Under the pieces are notes generated by a model. The model did not search any database. It had not been told where the DNA came from and saw only the letters and a list, made by a program, of their open reading frames with translations. Both the position numbers and the translations under genes were made by a program. A stretch of 64,000 nucleotides of DNA, taken from positions 9,954-73,953 of the forward strand of contig DGXN01000025.1 in NCBI GenBank assembly GCA_002396335.1, written 5' to 3'. This DNA is from Bacteroidales bacterium UBA4231. Its GTDB lineage: Bacteria > Bacteroidota > Bacteroidia > Bacteroidales > UBA932. Of this stretch, positions 1 to 8,991 are shown one piece after another (positions within the stretch are counted from its first letter, which is position 1; the number at the start of each line of letters is the position of its first letter).

Positions 1-1
1 C

Positions 2-649
2 GCCTGCTACGGCGCGGGAAGCACGCCCTCCTATTCGGCCCGAAGCCCCAGGAATGACGACGGTGTCCTAGCCCCTACCGCGGCCCTGTCGGCCTTCCCT
101 TATACGCCTTTCTATTCGGCCCAGGCCCTGATGGAACTGGACGGAATCGAGGCCTGCAAGGGCGAATACGGCTTTGCCGATTCCTACAAACCGTCCGAAA
201 ACCAGTCCAACCGGAACCACCTGGCCATAGACCAGGGGCCCATCGTGGTGATGATCGAGAACTACCGTTCGGAACTGATCTGGCGCCTGTTCATGAAGAA
301 CGAGCGCGTGAAACAGGCCCTGCAACGGGCCGGGATCGGTGAGCCCATCCTGAAGGAAGGCTTCCCCTATGTGGTAGCTGACAGCAAGACGGGCACTGTG
401 GACCTGATGGCCCATCCCGATCTGGGAAAATACCAGCTGGACGGCTATTCGGCCCAGGCGGGAACAGCCCATGTGAGCATCAAGTCAAACGCGACGATGG
501 AAACCATCCAGGAGTTTGACGTTCCCGTTGGGGCCGGCGTGTTCCGCTTCACCTTCGATGATACCAAGGTTACCCGCGGAAAAAAGCACCAGATCTCCCT
601 CAAGCTCCCTTCTGGCAAAACCAGCCAGCTGGAGACCATCCTGCATTAG
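2..649 (+). CDS. GH144-like glycoamylase-fold glucanase, C-terminal part
   Basis: The frame is open from the left edge, so the N-terminus lies outside the window; 215 residues are visible. The motif DDGVLAPTAALSAFPYTP near visible residue 20 and AIDQGPIVVMIENYRS near residue 75 are typical of the glycoamylase-like (alpha/alpha)6-barrel family that includes Bacteroidota GH144 endo-beta-1,2-glucanases. A tail of roughly 85 residues after the barrel looks beta-rich. The role inferred from the family is hydrolysis of beta-glucan, probably at the periplasm or cell surface. The neighbouring GH3 enzyme would suit downstream release of glucose. The family call is firm; the beta-1,2 specificity is inferred. 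Confidence 0.8.
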   Translation, partial: ACYGAGSTPSYSARSPRNDDGVLAPTAALSAFPYTPFYSAQALMELDGIEACKGEYGFADSYKPSENQSNRNHLAIDQGPIVVMIENYRSELIWRLFMKNERVKQALQRAGIGEPILKEGFPYVVADSKTGTVDLMAHPDLGKYQLDGYSAQAGTAHVSIKSNATMETIQEFDVPVGAGVFRFTFDDTKVTRGKKHQISLKLPSGKTSQLETILH

Positions 650-674
650 AGATTCGTAAATAATGATCACATAT

Positions 675-3233
675 ATGAAAAAGACTTTAACCATCCTGTT
701 GGCACTGAGCGCGGCCGTCATCTCCTGTTCCAGGGAGGCCGAGTTCCCGCCCAAGCCGACATCCTCCATCGTCCTGGCTGACGAGTCGGACCTTGAACTC
801 CTGTTCGATGAGAACGAAGCATCGAAAACGGTTAAATTCACTTCTGCCAAAGCCTGGACTGCGACTGTCCAGGAAGAGGAAGGACAGGAGTGGTGCACCC
901 TTTCCCCCAGTGAAGGCGAAGGCGGGGAAAAGACCCTCACCGTGAGCGTAGCCCAGAACGGAAACCCCGATGAAAGGAAGACCACCGTCCTCCTGAAATC
1001 GGGCGTCACGAAGGTAATCATCACGGTAAACCAGAAGCCTTCCGGCTCCATCCTGCTTTCTCCCGCAACGGTAGAAGCGGACGCCGACGGCGGCTCCTTC
1101 AACCTGATTGCCAAAGCTATAGAAGCGTGCACGGTTTCCGTTCCCAGTGAATTCCAGTCCTGGATTACTGCATCGGCCACCAAGAGCGTCTCCACGGCTA
1201 TCAGCGTGACGGTAGCGAAAAACGAGGCGATGGCGGAAAGGACGGGTCAGGTGATTGTGGCCAATGGCACCACCACCGAAACCGTCACCGTCCACCAGGC
1301 TGCCGCCCCGGCCAAGATTGTCCTCTCGATGGACAAGTTCGATTGCCCGGAGGATGAGGCCGAATTCACGGTGGATGTCACCGCCAACGTTCCTTTCACT
1401 GTCGCCATTTCCGACACCTGGGTCACTGCCGATCCTTCCAACACGGCGGAAGGCCCCAGCTTCAAGTTCACCGTCCAGGCCAATGAAACCATTGCCGACC
1501 GTTCGGCCACCATTACCTTCGCGTCGGACCAGTACGGAGTATCCAAACAACTCACAGTCAATCAGTCCGGGAAGAAAGGAGACGGAAGCATCCGCATCCT
1601 CGCCATCGGCAACAGCTTCTCCGACGATGCCATGGAGTACCTGTACCAGATTTTGGAGCAGGCCGGTTATACCTCCATCAAACTGGGTAACCTGTATATC
1701 GGCGGTTGCACCCTGGCCACCCATGCTTCCAATTTCACCAACGAAGCCAAGGCCTACGACTACCGCGTGAATACCGACGGCAAGTGGGTCACCACCTCCT
1801 CCTACAACTCGGTGGACGCCATCAAGAGCGACAACTGGGACTACATCTCCCTGCAGCAGGCCAGCGGCTCCTCCGGCATGCCGGACACCTATGAGCCTTC
1901 GCTCACCACCCTCATCGACGGCATCAAGGCCCTCAAACCCAAAGCCAAACTGATGTGGCACATGACCTGGGCCTACCAGCAGACCAGCACCCACTCCGAG
2001 TTCCCCAACTACGGCAGCGACCAGATGACCATGTACAACGCCATCGTGAACACGGTCAAGAGCAAAGTCCTGGTAAAGGATGACATCAAAGTCCTCATTC
2101 CCTGCGGCACCGCCATCCAGAACCTGAGGACCAGCGTCATCGGCGACAACCTCACCCGTGACGGCTATCACCTCAGCACCAATATCGGCCGCTATGTCGC
2201 CGCCCTTATGTGGGCCAAGCAGATCAGCGGCTGCGACCTGTCCACCATCAACTGGCGCCCGGCCGGCAACGTTTACACCCAGAAGCAGATAGAAGCTATC
2301 AAAGAAGCTGTGAACAATGCCTACGAACACCCCCTGGAAGTGACGGCCTCTACCGTGACCAGTGACGACGAAGACATCAACGCTTCCCTCGAATCTGTCA
2401 TCCGTGCAGGCGGTTACAACCCCGCCGACTACCAGCGCCTGTCCTTCGACCTCATCCATCCCGGCTACTACAACTCCAGCTCCAACATCCCGATGACGGT
2501 ACAGACCAACATGAAGAACTACGCCACCACGCGTGTCTTCGAAAAGGCCGAATTCCCTGAAGGAACGCTGATTGTCCAGCGCGCCGGCTACGGATACCGT
2601 CCCGAAGGCTGGGTGGCCGCCGACCAGAAGAACGCCGCCCGTCCCGACAACACCAATGTCCAGATCGTGGAAGTGAACGAGGCCTGGTGGGGTTCCTTCA
2701 CGCTGCGCGCCTTCAACATCTTCAAGAGCGGCGTAGGCGACCTGACCCCCATCCTGGACGAAGTGAAGGAGTCCTTCGGCATCTTTGTCCCCAAGACGGC
2801 CTCCAACCCGGACCTGGAAAAGATCATTACCGAAAAGGGATACGATGTAAGCAAGTACAAGATGCTGAATATCGAAATCACCACTTACAGGTACTATAAC
2901 TCCACCGACAAGAACATGCTGTCCACTCCCGGCACCAACATGAAGAACTATGCTGCAACGGAAATCCTTCCCAAGTCCAAGATTCCGAACGGCTCCCTCA
3001 TCGTGCAGAAAGACGGCTACCAGTATCGTCCGGAAGGCTGGACGGCGTTGGACGTAGTGACAGTGGGACGCCCTGCCAATGTTACGGATGTCCTGGTAGT
3101 GGTGGACGACGAATGGTGGCGGGAATTCAATTTCCGCGGCTTCAATCTGGCCGAAAAGGGAAATCCCGTGCTGGATGATGACCGCCAGGAGGCTCTTAAG
3201 AGCGCCTTTGGCATCTATGTCCCTGTCAAGTAA
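675..3233 (+). CDS. BACON-domain lipoprotein with DUF4886 (SGNH-like) domain and tandem C-terminal repeats
   Basis: 852 residues from the ATG at 675, chosen because it begins MKKTLTILLALSAAVISC, a lipoprotein signal with Cys at the lipobox; an in-frame ATG at 663 would add four residues. Residues about 30-300 hold three BACON-like beta-sandwich repeats ending in VNQKP, VHQAA and VNQSG. Residues about 305-550 match DUF4886: IRILAIGNSFSDD carries the Gly-Asn-Ser-Phe of SGNH-type hydrolases, and DGYHLS supplies the Asp and His. Two related segments of about 110 residues follow (about 579-690 and 722-830), sharing TNMKNYA, GYxYRPEGW and a tryptophan pair. It is probably a surface glycan-binding or de-esterifying protein. 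The substrate is unknown. Confidence 0.75.
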   Translation: MKKTLTILLALSAAVISCSREAEFPPKPTSSIVLADESDLELLFDENEASKTVKFTSAKAWTATVQEEEGQEWCTLSPSEGEGGEKTLTVSVAQNGNPDERKTTVLLKSGVTKVIITVNQKPSGSILLSPATVEADADGGSFNLIAKAIEACTVSVPSEFQSWITASATKSVSTAISVTVAKNEAMAERTGQVIVANGTTTETVTVHQAAAPAKIVLSMDKFDCPEDEAEFTVDVTANVPFTVAISDTWVTADPSNTAEGPSFKFTVQANETIADRSATITFASDQYGVSKQLTVNQSGKKGDGSIRILAIGNSFSDDAMEYLYQILEQAGYTSIKLGNLYIGGCTLATHASNFTNEAKAYDYRVNTDGKWVTTSSYNSVDAIKSDNWDYISLQQASGSSGMPDTYEPSLTTLIDGIKALKPKAKLMWHMTWAYQQTSTHSEFPNYGSDQMTMYNAIVNTVKSKVLVKDDIKVLIPCGTAIQNLRTSVIGDNLTRDGYHLSTNIGRYVAALMWAKQISGCDLSTINWRPAGNVYTQKQIEAIKEAVNNAYEHPLEVTASTVTSDDEDINASLESVIRAGGYNPADYQRLSFDLIHPGYYNSSSNIPMTVQTNMKNYATTRVFEKAEFPEGTLIVQRAGYGYRPEGWVAADQKNAARPDNTNVQIVEVNEAWWGSFTLRAFNIFKSGVGDLTPILDEVKESFGIFVPKTASNPDLEKIITEKGYDVSKYKMLNIEITTYRYYNSTDKNMLSTPGTNMKNYAATEILPKSKIPNGSLIVQKDGYQYRPEGWTALDVVTVGRPANVTDVLVVVDDEWWREFNFRGFNLAEKGNPVLDDDRQEALKSAFGIYVPVK

Positions 3234-3241
3234 GTATTTAC

Positions 3242-4654
3242 GTGCGGATACTATTACCTTGCCTCTGTCTGATGCTATCCGTTGCGGCTTCGGCTGCAAC
3301 GGAAGCAGCTGACGGTTATGAAAGCCGGCGGCCGGAAACGGCCGCACGGCTTTTTGTTTCGGAGGCCGTAGAGAAAAAGATAGAGCAGACGGCCGCCCAG
3401 ATTTCCGACCCCAAACTTTGCTGGATGTTCCGCAACTGCTTTCCCAACACCCTGGACACCACCGTCCATTATGGGAAAGATGAAAACGGGGAGGATGACA
3501 CCTTTATCTTCACCGGTGACATAGCGGCCATGTGGCTGCGGGATTCCGCGGCGCAGGTGTGGCCCTACCTAGCCCTGGCGACAGAAGACAGCCAGCTGCA
3601 GGCCATGATCCGGGGTCTAATCCTGCGGCAGTTCAAATGCATCCTGCTGGACCCTTATGCCAATGCGTTTTACAGGGATGCCGTAACGGGGGAGTGGGCC
3701 TCTGATTTCACCGTCATGCTCCCCGGCGTGCATGAGCGGAAGTGGGAGATCGATTCCCTGTGCTATCCCATCCGCCTGGCCTATGCCTATTGGAAGGCGA
3801 CGGGGGATGACAGTGTCTTCGATGAGAGGTGGCTTTCTGTCGTGGACGCCGTGCTGCAAACCTTCCGGGAGCAGCAGCGGAAAGACGGCGTGGGCCCGTA
3901 CACTTTCATGCGAATGACCCAGTGGCAGCACGACACGGTGGAAAACGCCGGCAAGGGGAACCCACTGAAGCCGGTGGGGCTGATCGCCTCCATTTTCCGA
4001 CCGTCGGACGATGCTACCATCTTCCCTTTCCTGATTCCGTCCAATTTCTTTGCCGTCGCCGTTCTCCGGAAAGCGGCCGAAATCCTGGCGCAGGTAAACT
4101 GCGACAGGGAGCGCGCCGCGCAGTGCACTGCCCTGGCGGACGAAGTGGCATCGGCCCTCAAGAAATACGCTGTGGTGAAGCATCCGCGTTACGGGAAAAT
4201 CTACGCGTACGAGGTGGACGGCTACGGAAACAGCCTGATGATGGACGACGCCAATGTCCCCAGCCTGCTGTCCCTGCCTTATCTGGGGCTTGTCCCGGTG
4301 AAAGATAATACGTATCTTCGTACCCGTCGCTTTGTCCTGAGCGAAGACAATCCGTATTTCTTCAGAGGAACGGCGGGAGAAGGTGTGGGCGGCCCCCATA
4401 TCGGCTATGACATGATTTGGCCGATGAGTATCATGATGCGGGCGTTCACCTCCTCGGACGATATGGAAATCCGCCTGTGCCTGAGGATGTTACGGGACAC
4501 GGACAACAATACCGGGCTCATCCACGAATCCTTCCACAAGGATGATCCTTCCCGCTACACCCGGGATTGGTTCGCCTGGCAAAACTCCCTTTTTGGCGAG
4601 CTCATCGTCAAACTGGTAGAGGAAGGAAAGAGCAACCTGTTTAATAATTTATAG
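3242..4654 (+). CDS. GH125 exo-alpha-mannosidase
   Basis: 470 residues with an N-terminal signal peptide ending near SVAASAATEA. The GTG at 3242 is preferred because the next in-frame ATG (3272) would cut into the signal. The protein matches family GH125 (formerly DUF1237), metal-independent inverting alpha-mannosidases usually acting on alpha-1,6 linkages. Recognisable stretches are FTGDIAAMWLRDS, GVHERKWEIDSLCYP, MRMTQWQHDT, GGPHIGYDMIWPM and DWFAWQNSLFGEL. It starts 8 nt after the lipoprotein gene and its stop abuts the ATG of the GH3 gene, so the four genes look like one transcript. A mannosidase in this set suggests a mannose-containing target or a combined glycan locus. Confidence 0.9.
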   Translation: MRILLPCLCLMLSVAASAATEAADGYESRRPETAARLFVSEAVEKKIEQTAAQISDPKLCWMFRNCFPNTLDTTVHYGKDENGEDDTFIFTGDIAAMWLRDSAAQVWPYLALATEDSQLQAMIRGLILRQFKCILLDPYANAFYRDAVTGEWASDFTVMLPGVHERKWEIDSLCYPIRLAYAYWKATGDDSVFDERWLSVVDAVLQTFREQQRKDGVGPYTFMRMTQWQHDTVENAGKGNPLKPVGLIASIFRPSDDATIFPFLIPSNFFAVAVLRKAAEILAQVNCDRERAAQCTALADEVASALKKYAVVKHPRYGKIYAYEVDGYGNSLMMDDANVPSLLSLPYLGLVPVKDNTYLRTRRFVLSEDNPYFFRGTAGEGVGGPHIGYDMIWPMSIMMRAFTSSDDMEIRLCLRMLRDTDNNTGLIHESFHKDDPSRYTRDWFAWQNSLFGELIVKLVEEGKSNLFNNL

Positions 4655-6913
4655 ATGAAACAGATCGTATATCCAGTACTGGCCCTGGCAGCCTTGTTTT
4701 TTGCCTCCTGCTCGCCCAAGAGCGAAATGGACCGATTCGTGGACCAACTTATGTCCAAGATGACGGTGGAGGAAAAAATCGGCCAGCTGAACCTTCCCGT
4801 GACCGGGGACATCGTCACGGGGGAGCTTAAAAGCAGCGATGTCTCCAACCGTGTGAGAGAAGGGGAAGTGGGCGGTCTTTTCAACCTGAAAGGAACCGAA
4901 AGCATCCGCGCCATCCAGAAAATCGCCGTGGAAGAGTCCCGTCTGGGGATTCCCCTCCTGATAGGGATGGATGTCATCCACGGTTACGAGACGGTGTTCC
5001 CCATTCCGCTGGGCCTGTCCTGTTCCTGGGACATGGAGGCTGTGGAGAAGATGGCCTTCATCTCCGGGCAGGAAGCCGGTGCGGACGGCATAGCCTGGAC
5101 TTTCAGCCCTATGGTGGACGTAGCCCGCGACCCCCGCTGGGGCAGGGTAAGTGAAGGCGCCGGAGAAGATCCTTTCTTGGTTTCTCAGTTCTCCCGGGCC
5201 ATGGTGAGAGGCTATCAGAATGCAGGTATCCTCCCTTGTGTCAAGCACTTCGCCCTATACGGAGCGGCAGAAGGCGGGCGCGACTACAACACCGTGGACA
5301 TGAGCCGCGGCCGTATGTACAATGTGTATTTCCCTCCTTTCAAGGCCGCCGTTGAGGAAGGCGCCGGCAGCTTTATGGCCTCGTTCAACGAGATTGACGG
5401 CGTCCCGGCCACAGCCAACCGCTGGCTCCTTACGGACGTGCTCCGGAATCAATGGGGCTTCAAAGGCTTCGTTGTGTCGGACTACACTGGCATCCTGGAA
5501 ATGGTGGACCATGGGATCGGCAATTTCGAGCAGGTCAGCTTGCGCGCCCTGAATGCAGGACTGGATATGGACATGGTAAGCGAAGGTCTCTTCACCTATA
5601 TCCGCACCGGTCTGGAAAAAGGCGAGATTTCTCCCGAAAGGCTGGACCAGGCCTGCCGTCGGATCCTGGAAGCCAAATATAAACTGGGCCTTTTCCAGGA
5701 CCCTTACAAGTTCTGCCGCCGCAGTAAAGAGAACCCCGACAGCCTCATTTTCAGCGACCCCCACAGGGCCCTGGCGCGTAAGATTGCCGCCGAAAGCTTT
5801 GTCCTGCTGAAAAACGAGTCCGTCCTGCCCCTGAAAAAATCAGGCACCATCGCCGTTGTGGGGCCGCTGGCCTCTACACGTGAGAATATGGCCGGCACCT
5901 GGAGCGTAGCCGCCAGGCTGGGCGAATGCCGCAGCCTCGTGGAGGGCATCCGCGACGCAGTGGAAGGGAAAGCCAAAGTGCTCTATGCCAAAGGTTCCAA
6001 TCTGATGTCCGACGAGCAGCTGGAAATCCGCTCCACCACCTTCGGCCGCACCATCCCTCGCGATGGCAGGAGTGACGAAGCCCTGCTCCGTGAAGCCCTT
6101 TCCACAGCTTCCCGGGCCGATGTCATCGTAGCTGCCCTGGGCGAAGCCTCCGAAATGTCCGGCGAAAGCTCCAGCCGCTCCTGCATCGACATTCCCGATG
6201 TGCAGGTTCGTCTGCTGGAAGAGCTGGTCAAGCTGGGTAAACCCGTGGTTCTGGTACTTTTCAACGGCCGTCCCCTCACCATCCAGCGCGAGGCCGCCAT
6301 GGTCCCTGCCCTCCTGGATGTCTGGTTCGGCGGCTCCGAATCGGGCGACGCCATTGCCGATGTCCTCTTCGGCGATGTGAACCCCAGCGGAAAACTCACC
6401 ATGTCCTTCCCCAAGAACATGGGGCAGATTCCCATCTACTATGCGCACAAGAACACGGGCCGTCCCCTGGAGAAAGGCAAGTGGTTCCAGAAGTTCCGCT
6501 CCAACTATCTGGACGTGGACAACGAGCCGCTGTTCCCCTTCGGCTATGGCCTGTCTTACACCAGCTTCGAGTACGGACCCGTCCAACTTAGCACGGAAAA
6601 GCTCTCAGGATCAGGCACTTTAACTGCTTCCGTGACACTTAAGAACACCGGCGAATACGATGGAAAGGAGGTTGTCCAGCTCTACGTCCGTGACCTGGTG
6701 GGCTCCGTTACCCGTCCCGTCAAAGAGCTTAAGGGCTTCCAAAAACTGCTGCTCAAAGCCGGCGAAAGCACCACCGTCAGCTTCACCCTCAGCCCCTCCG
6801 ACCTGGGCTTCTACGACGCCGAAGGAAACTACCTCATCGAACCCGGCGACTTCCAGCTCTTCATCGGCCCCTCCAGCGAAACCCAAAACGCTGCCACTTT
6901 CACCCTGGAATAG
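4655..6913 (+). CDS. GH3 beta-glucosidase lipoprotein
   Basis: 752 residues with a lipoprotein signal (ALFFASC). The order is that of BglX-type GH3 enzymes: an N-terminal TIM barrel, the alpha/beta sandwich beginning near SFVLLKNES, and a C-terminal Fn3-like domain around GKEVVQLYVRDLVGSVTRPV. The predicted nucleophile is Asp276 in VVSDYTG. KHFALYGAAEGGRDYN and GRVSEGAGEDPF are further substrate-site motifs. GH3 enzymes release terminal glucose or similar sugars from the non-reducing end, here probably in the periplasm. It is the last gene of the glycan locus, followed by a strong hairpin. The exact substrate cannot be read from sequence. Confidence 0.93.
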   Translation: MKQIVYPVLALAALFFASCSPKSEMDRFVDQLMSKMTVEEKIGQLNLPVTGDIVTGELKSSDVSNRVREGEVGGLFNLKGTESIRAIQKIAVEESRLGIPLLIGMDVIHGYETVFPIPLGLSCSWDMEAVEKMAFISGQEAGADGIAWTFSPMVDVARDPRWGRVSEGAGEDPFLVSQFSRAMVRGYQNAGILPCVKHFALYGAAEGGRDYNTVDMSRGRMYNVYFPPFKAAVEEGAGSFMASFNEIDGVPATANRWLLTDVLRNQWGFKGFVVSDYTGILEMVDHGIGNFEQVSLRALNAGLDMDMVSEGLFTYIRTGLEKGEISPERLDQACRRILEAKYKLGLFQDPYKFCRRSKENPDSLIFSDPHRALARKIAAESFVLLKNESVLPLKKSGTIAVVGPLASTRENMAGTWSVAARLGECRSLVEGIRDAVEGKAKVLYAKGSNLMSDEQLEIRSTTFGRTIPRDGRSDEALLREALSTASRADVIVAALGEASEMSGESSSRSCIDIPDVQVRLLEELVKLGKPVVLVLFNGRPLTIQREAAMVPALLDVWFGGSESGDAIADVLFGDVNPSGKLTMSFPKNMGQIPIYYAHKNTGRPLEKGKWFQKFRSNYLDVDNEPLFPFGYGLSYTSFEYGPVQLSTEKLSGSGTLTASVTLKNTGEYDGKEVVQLYVRDLVGSVTRPVKELKGFQKLLLKAGESTTVSFTLSPSDLGFYDAEGNYLIEPGDFQLFIGPSSETQNAATFTLE

Positions 6914-6922
6914 CAGGCAGGT

Positions 6923-7016
6923 AACGTACTGAGTATCAGTAAATTACAAAAACAAAGTGTAGCAAAAAGCTACACTTTGTTTTTGTAAATGCCTCAGTGA
7001 CAGGCGATTGGGTGTC
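6923..7016. repeat. 94-bp palindromic element, intergenic copy
   Basis: This segment shares its length and layout with 22725-22818. The left end has CTGAGTATCAGT (CTGAGCCTCAGT in the other copy). The loop is CAAAAAGC (CAAAATGC in the other). Both end with TTGGGTGTC. The stem here is 20 bp (6944-6963 pairing with 6969-6988) and differs in sequence from the other copy, yet both hairpins are centred at element position 44. It lies between the GH3 gene and the promoter of the next unit. Confidence 0.6.
6944..6988 (+). terminator. 20-bp stem hairpin with T-rich 3' arm
   Basis: A perfect 20-bp inverted repeat around an AAAAA loop; the 3' arm contains TTTTT. It sits 30 nt after the GH3 stop and could end that transcript. 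It is also the core of the 94-bp repeat element, so terminator function is inferred from position only. Confidence 0.5.
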
Positions 7017-7020
7017 GGGT

Positions 7021-7051
7021 TTTGATTTGCTGGTGGAAAAGCGTATCTTTG
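7021..7051 (+). promoter_or_regulatory. Bacteroidota promoter of the S51/ATP-grasp gene
   Basis: TTTG at 7021-7024, a 19-bp spacer, then TATCTTTG at 7044-7051, which is the Bacteroidota -33/-7 consensus. The start codon at 7060 is only 8 nt beyond the box, so the leader would be a few nucleotides at most. Confidence 0.75.
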
Positions 7052-7059
7052 CGCATTGT

Positions 7060-8982
7060 ATGGTTGTGTATCTTACAGGTAGCCCTACTCGCTTTGGAGA
7101 GCCTTTTTTCACGGAGGACAACGGTTTTCGGGCCGATGTCAAGGCCTCCCTGGCCGCCGTCACCGGCGGCCGGCCGCCCCGGGTGCTCCTTGTGAGCGCT
7201 GCCCCGGACGACCGCGGCTTCACAGATTCCGTGCTGAAGGGGATGAGCGAATGCATCCACGCTTCCGGCATTGATACTGAGGAGATTGTGATGCTGGACA
7301 GGCGGAACGTGGCCCGGGCGCCGGAGCTGGTGAACAACGCCCATTGGATTGTCCTTTGCGGCGGTCATGTTCCCACACAGAACAAGTTCCTGCACGAAAT
7401 CGGCCTCAGGAGACTGCTGGAAGGCTATGACGGGGTGGTGATGGGCTGCAGCGCCGGCAGCATGAACTGTGCCGATCCTGTCTACTCCCATCCCGAACTC
7501 CCCGGCGAGGCGACCGACCCCTGCTACAAGCGCTGGCTCAAAGGCCTGGGGCTTACGGATATCCAGATTATCCCGCATTTCGGACAGGTCCGCTACGCTG
7601 TCGTTGACGGCCTCCGGCTCTTTGAGGACATCGCCTTTCCGGACAGCTGGGGCCACCGTTTCTATACCTTCCGAGACGGTGGCTACATCAAAATCCAAGA
7701 CGGCCGTCCCGTCCTTTACGGCGAAGCTTTCGAAATCACCCGCGGCGCCATGCGGCGCGTCTGCGAGGAGAACCAAACATACCGCTTTATGAACTTAGTA
7801 TTTATCTCCCCCCATTTTCCCTCTACCTACTGGCATTTCTGTGCCGGAGCCAAGGCCAACGGCCTCAATGTCCTGGCCATTGCCGACACGCCTTACGACA
7901 ACCTCTCCTGGGAACTGAAGCAGAGCATTACCGACTACTACCAGGTCCGCAACCTGGAAGACTACGGCGAGATGTACCGCGCCGTGGCCTGGTTCGCCCA
8001 CAAATACGGAAAGATAGACTGGATTGAATCCAACAACGAATACTGGCTGGAGCAGGATGCCCGCCTCAGGACGGATTTCAACGTTACCACCGGTATCAAG
8101 TCAGACCGGGTCGCCGCCATCCGGAACAAGTCAGAGATGAAAAAGTACTACGCCCTGGGCGGGATCCCCACCGCCCGGCAGATCAAAGGCGCTGAAGGGC
8201 CGAAAGCCGTCAAGGCCTTCGTGAAAAAGACCGGCTACCCCCTCATTGCCAAGCCCGACAGCGGCATGGGTGCCAGCGGCACTACGAAGATCCATAACCC
8301 GGAGGAGCTGGACGCCTGGTTCGCCGCCCATCCGGACAACTATCAGTACTATGTGGTGGAGGAATTCATCACCGGCCTCCTGGTTAGCTACGATGCCATT
8401 TTCAACAGCAAAGGGGAACCTGTTTTCGAGAACAACAGCGTCTTCCCCACGTCCATCATGGAGATCGTCCACGGAAATCTGGACACCTGCTACTGGACCA
8501 ACAAGACCGTGCCGTCCAAGCTCTCCGAGATCGGCCGCCGTACCGTGAAGGCCTTTGGCATCACCAGCCGCTTTGTGCACCTGGAGTACTTCCAGCTGGA
8601 CCGGGACCGCGAAGGCCTGGGCAAGAAAGGGGACTACGTGGGCCTGGAAGTGAATATGCGCCCGCCGGGAGGCTACACCCCCGACATGATGAACTTCGCC
8701 CACTCCACCGACGTCTACCAGATCTGGGCCGACATGGTGGCCTTCGACGAAGCCCGCAAACCCCAGGGCGAGCAGCAGTTCTGCGCTTACGCCAGTCGCC
8801 GGGACGGAAAGCAGTACCGGCACTCCCATGAGGAGATCCTTCAGCGCTACGGGGCGGCCCTTTCCATGTGCGAGCGGGTTCCCGACGCCCTTTCCGATGA
8901 CCTGGGCAACTTCTGCTACATCGCCCGCCTCCCCAAAAAGGCCGACATCCAGCCTTTCTTCGACTTTGTCACCCTCCAATAA
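7060..8982 (+). CDS. Fusion of peptidase S51 (dipeptidase E/cyanophycinase-like) and ATP-grasp ligase domains
   Basis: 640 residues from ATG 7060. An in-frame ATG at 6997 lies upstream of the promoter and is rejected. Residues 1-243 are an S51-type hydrolase: MVVYLTGSPTRFGEPFF, nucleophile Ser131 in GCSAGS, and His173 in IIPHF. Residue 244 is a Met that opens a complete ATP-grasp protein (MNLVFISPHFPSTYWHF, IDWIESNNEYWLEQDARLR, PLIAKPDSGMGASGTTKI, GLEVNMRPPGG). No stop lies between the two parts, so a hydrolase for small acidic peptides and a carboxylate-amine ligase share one chain. The domains are clear; substrate and purpose are unknown. It is a single-gene unit with its own promoter. Confidence 0.85.
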   Translation: MVVYLTGSPTRFGEPFFTEDNGFRADVKASLAAVTGGRPPRVLLVSAAPDDRGFTDSVLKGMSECIHASGIDTEEIVMLDRRNVARAPELVNNAHWIVLCGGHVPTQNKFLHEIGLRRLLEGYDGVVMGCSAGSMNCADPVYSHPELPGEATDPCYKRWLKGLGLTDIQIIPHFGQVRYAVVDGLRLFEDIAFPDSWGHRFYTFRDGGYIKIQDGRPVLYGEAFEITRGAMRRVCEENQTYRFMNLVFISPHFPSTYWHFCAGAKANGLNVLAIADTPYDNLSWELKQSITDYYQVRNLEDYGEMYRAVAWFAHKYGKIDWIESNNEYWLEQDARLRTDFNVTTGIKSDRVAAIRNKSEMKKYYALGGIPTARQIKGAEGPKAVKAFVKKTGYPLIAKPDSGMGASGTTKIHNPEELDAWFAAHPDNYQYYVVEEFITGLLVSYDAIFNSKGEPVFENNSVFPTSIMEIVHGNLDTCYWTNKTVPSKLSEIGRRTVKAFGITSRFVHLEYFQLDRDREGLGKKGDYVGLEVNMRPPGGYTPDMMNFAHSTDVYQIWADMVAFDEARKPQGEQQFCAYASRRDGKQYRHSHEEILQRYGAALSMCERVPDALSDDLGNFCYIARLPKKADIQPFFDFVTLQ

Positions 8983-8991
8983 TCCATCAGT

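Noticed and set aside
687..3347. An 886-codon antisense frame over the BACON/DUF4886 gene
   Set aside because: The protein is Gly/Val/His-rich without domain or signal; it is a shadow of the sense gene.
6997..7059. Earlier start for the S51/ATP-grasp protein
   Set aside because: It would lie upstream of a perfect promoter box and adds residues not resembling the S51 family.
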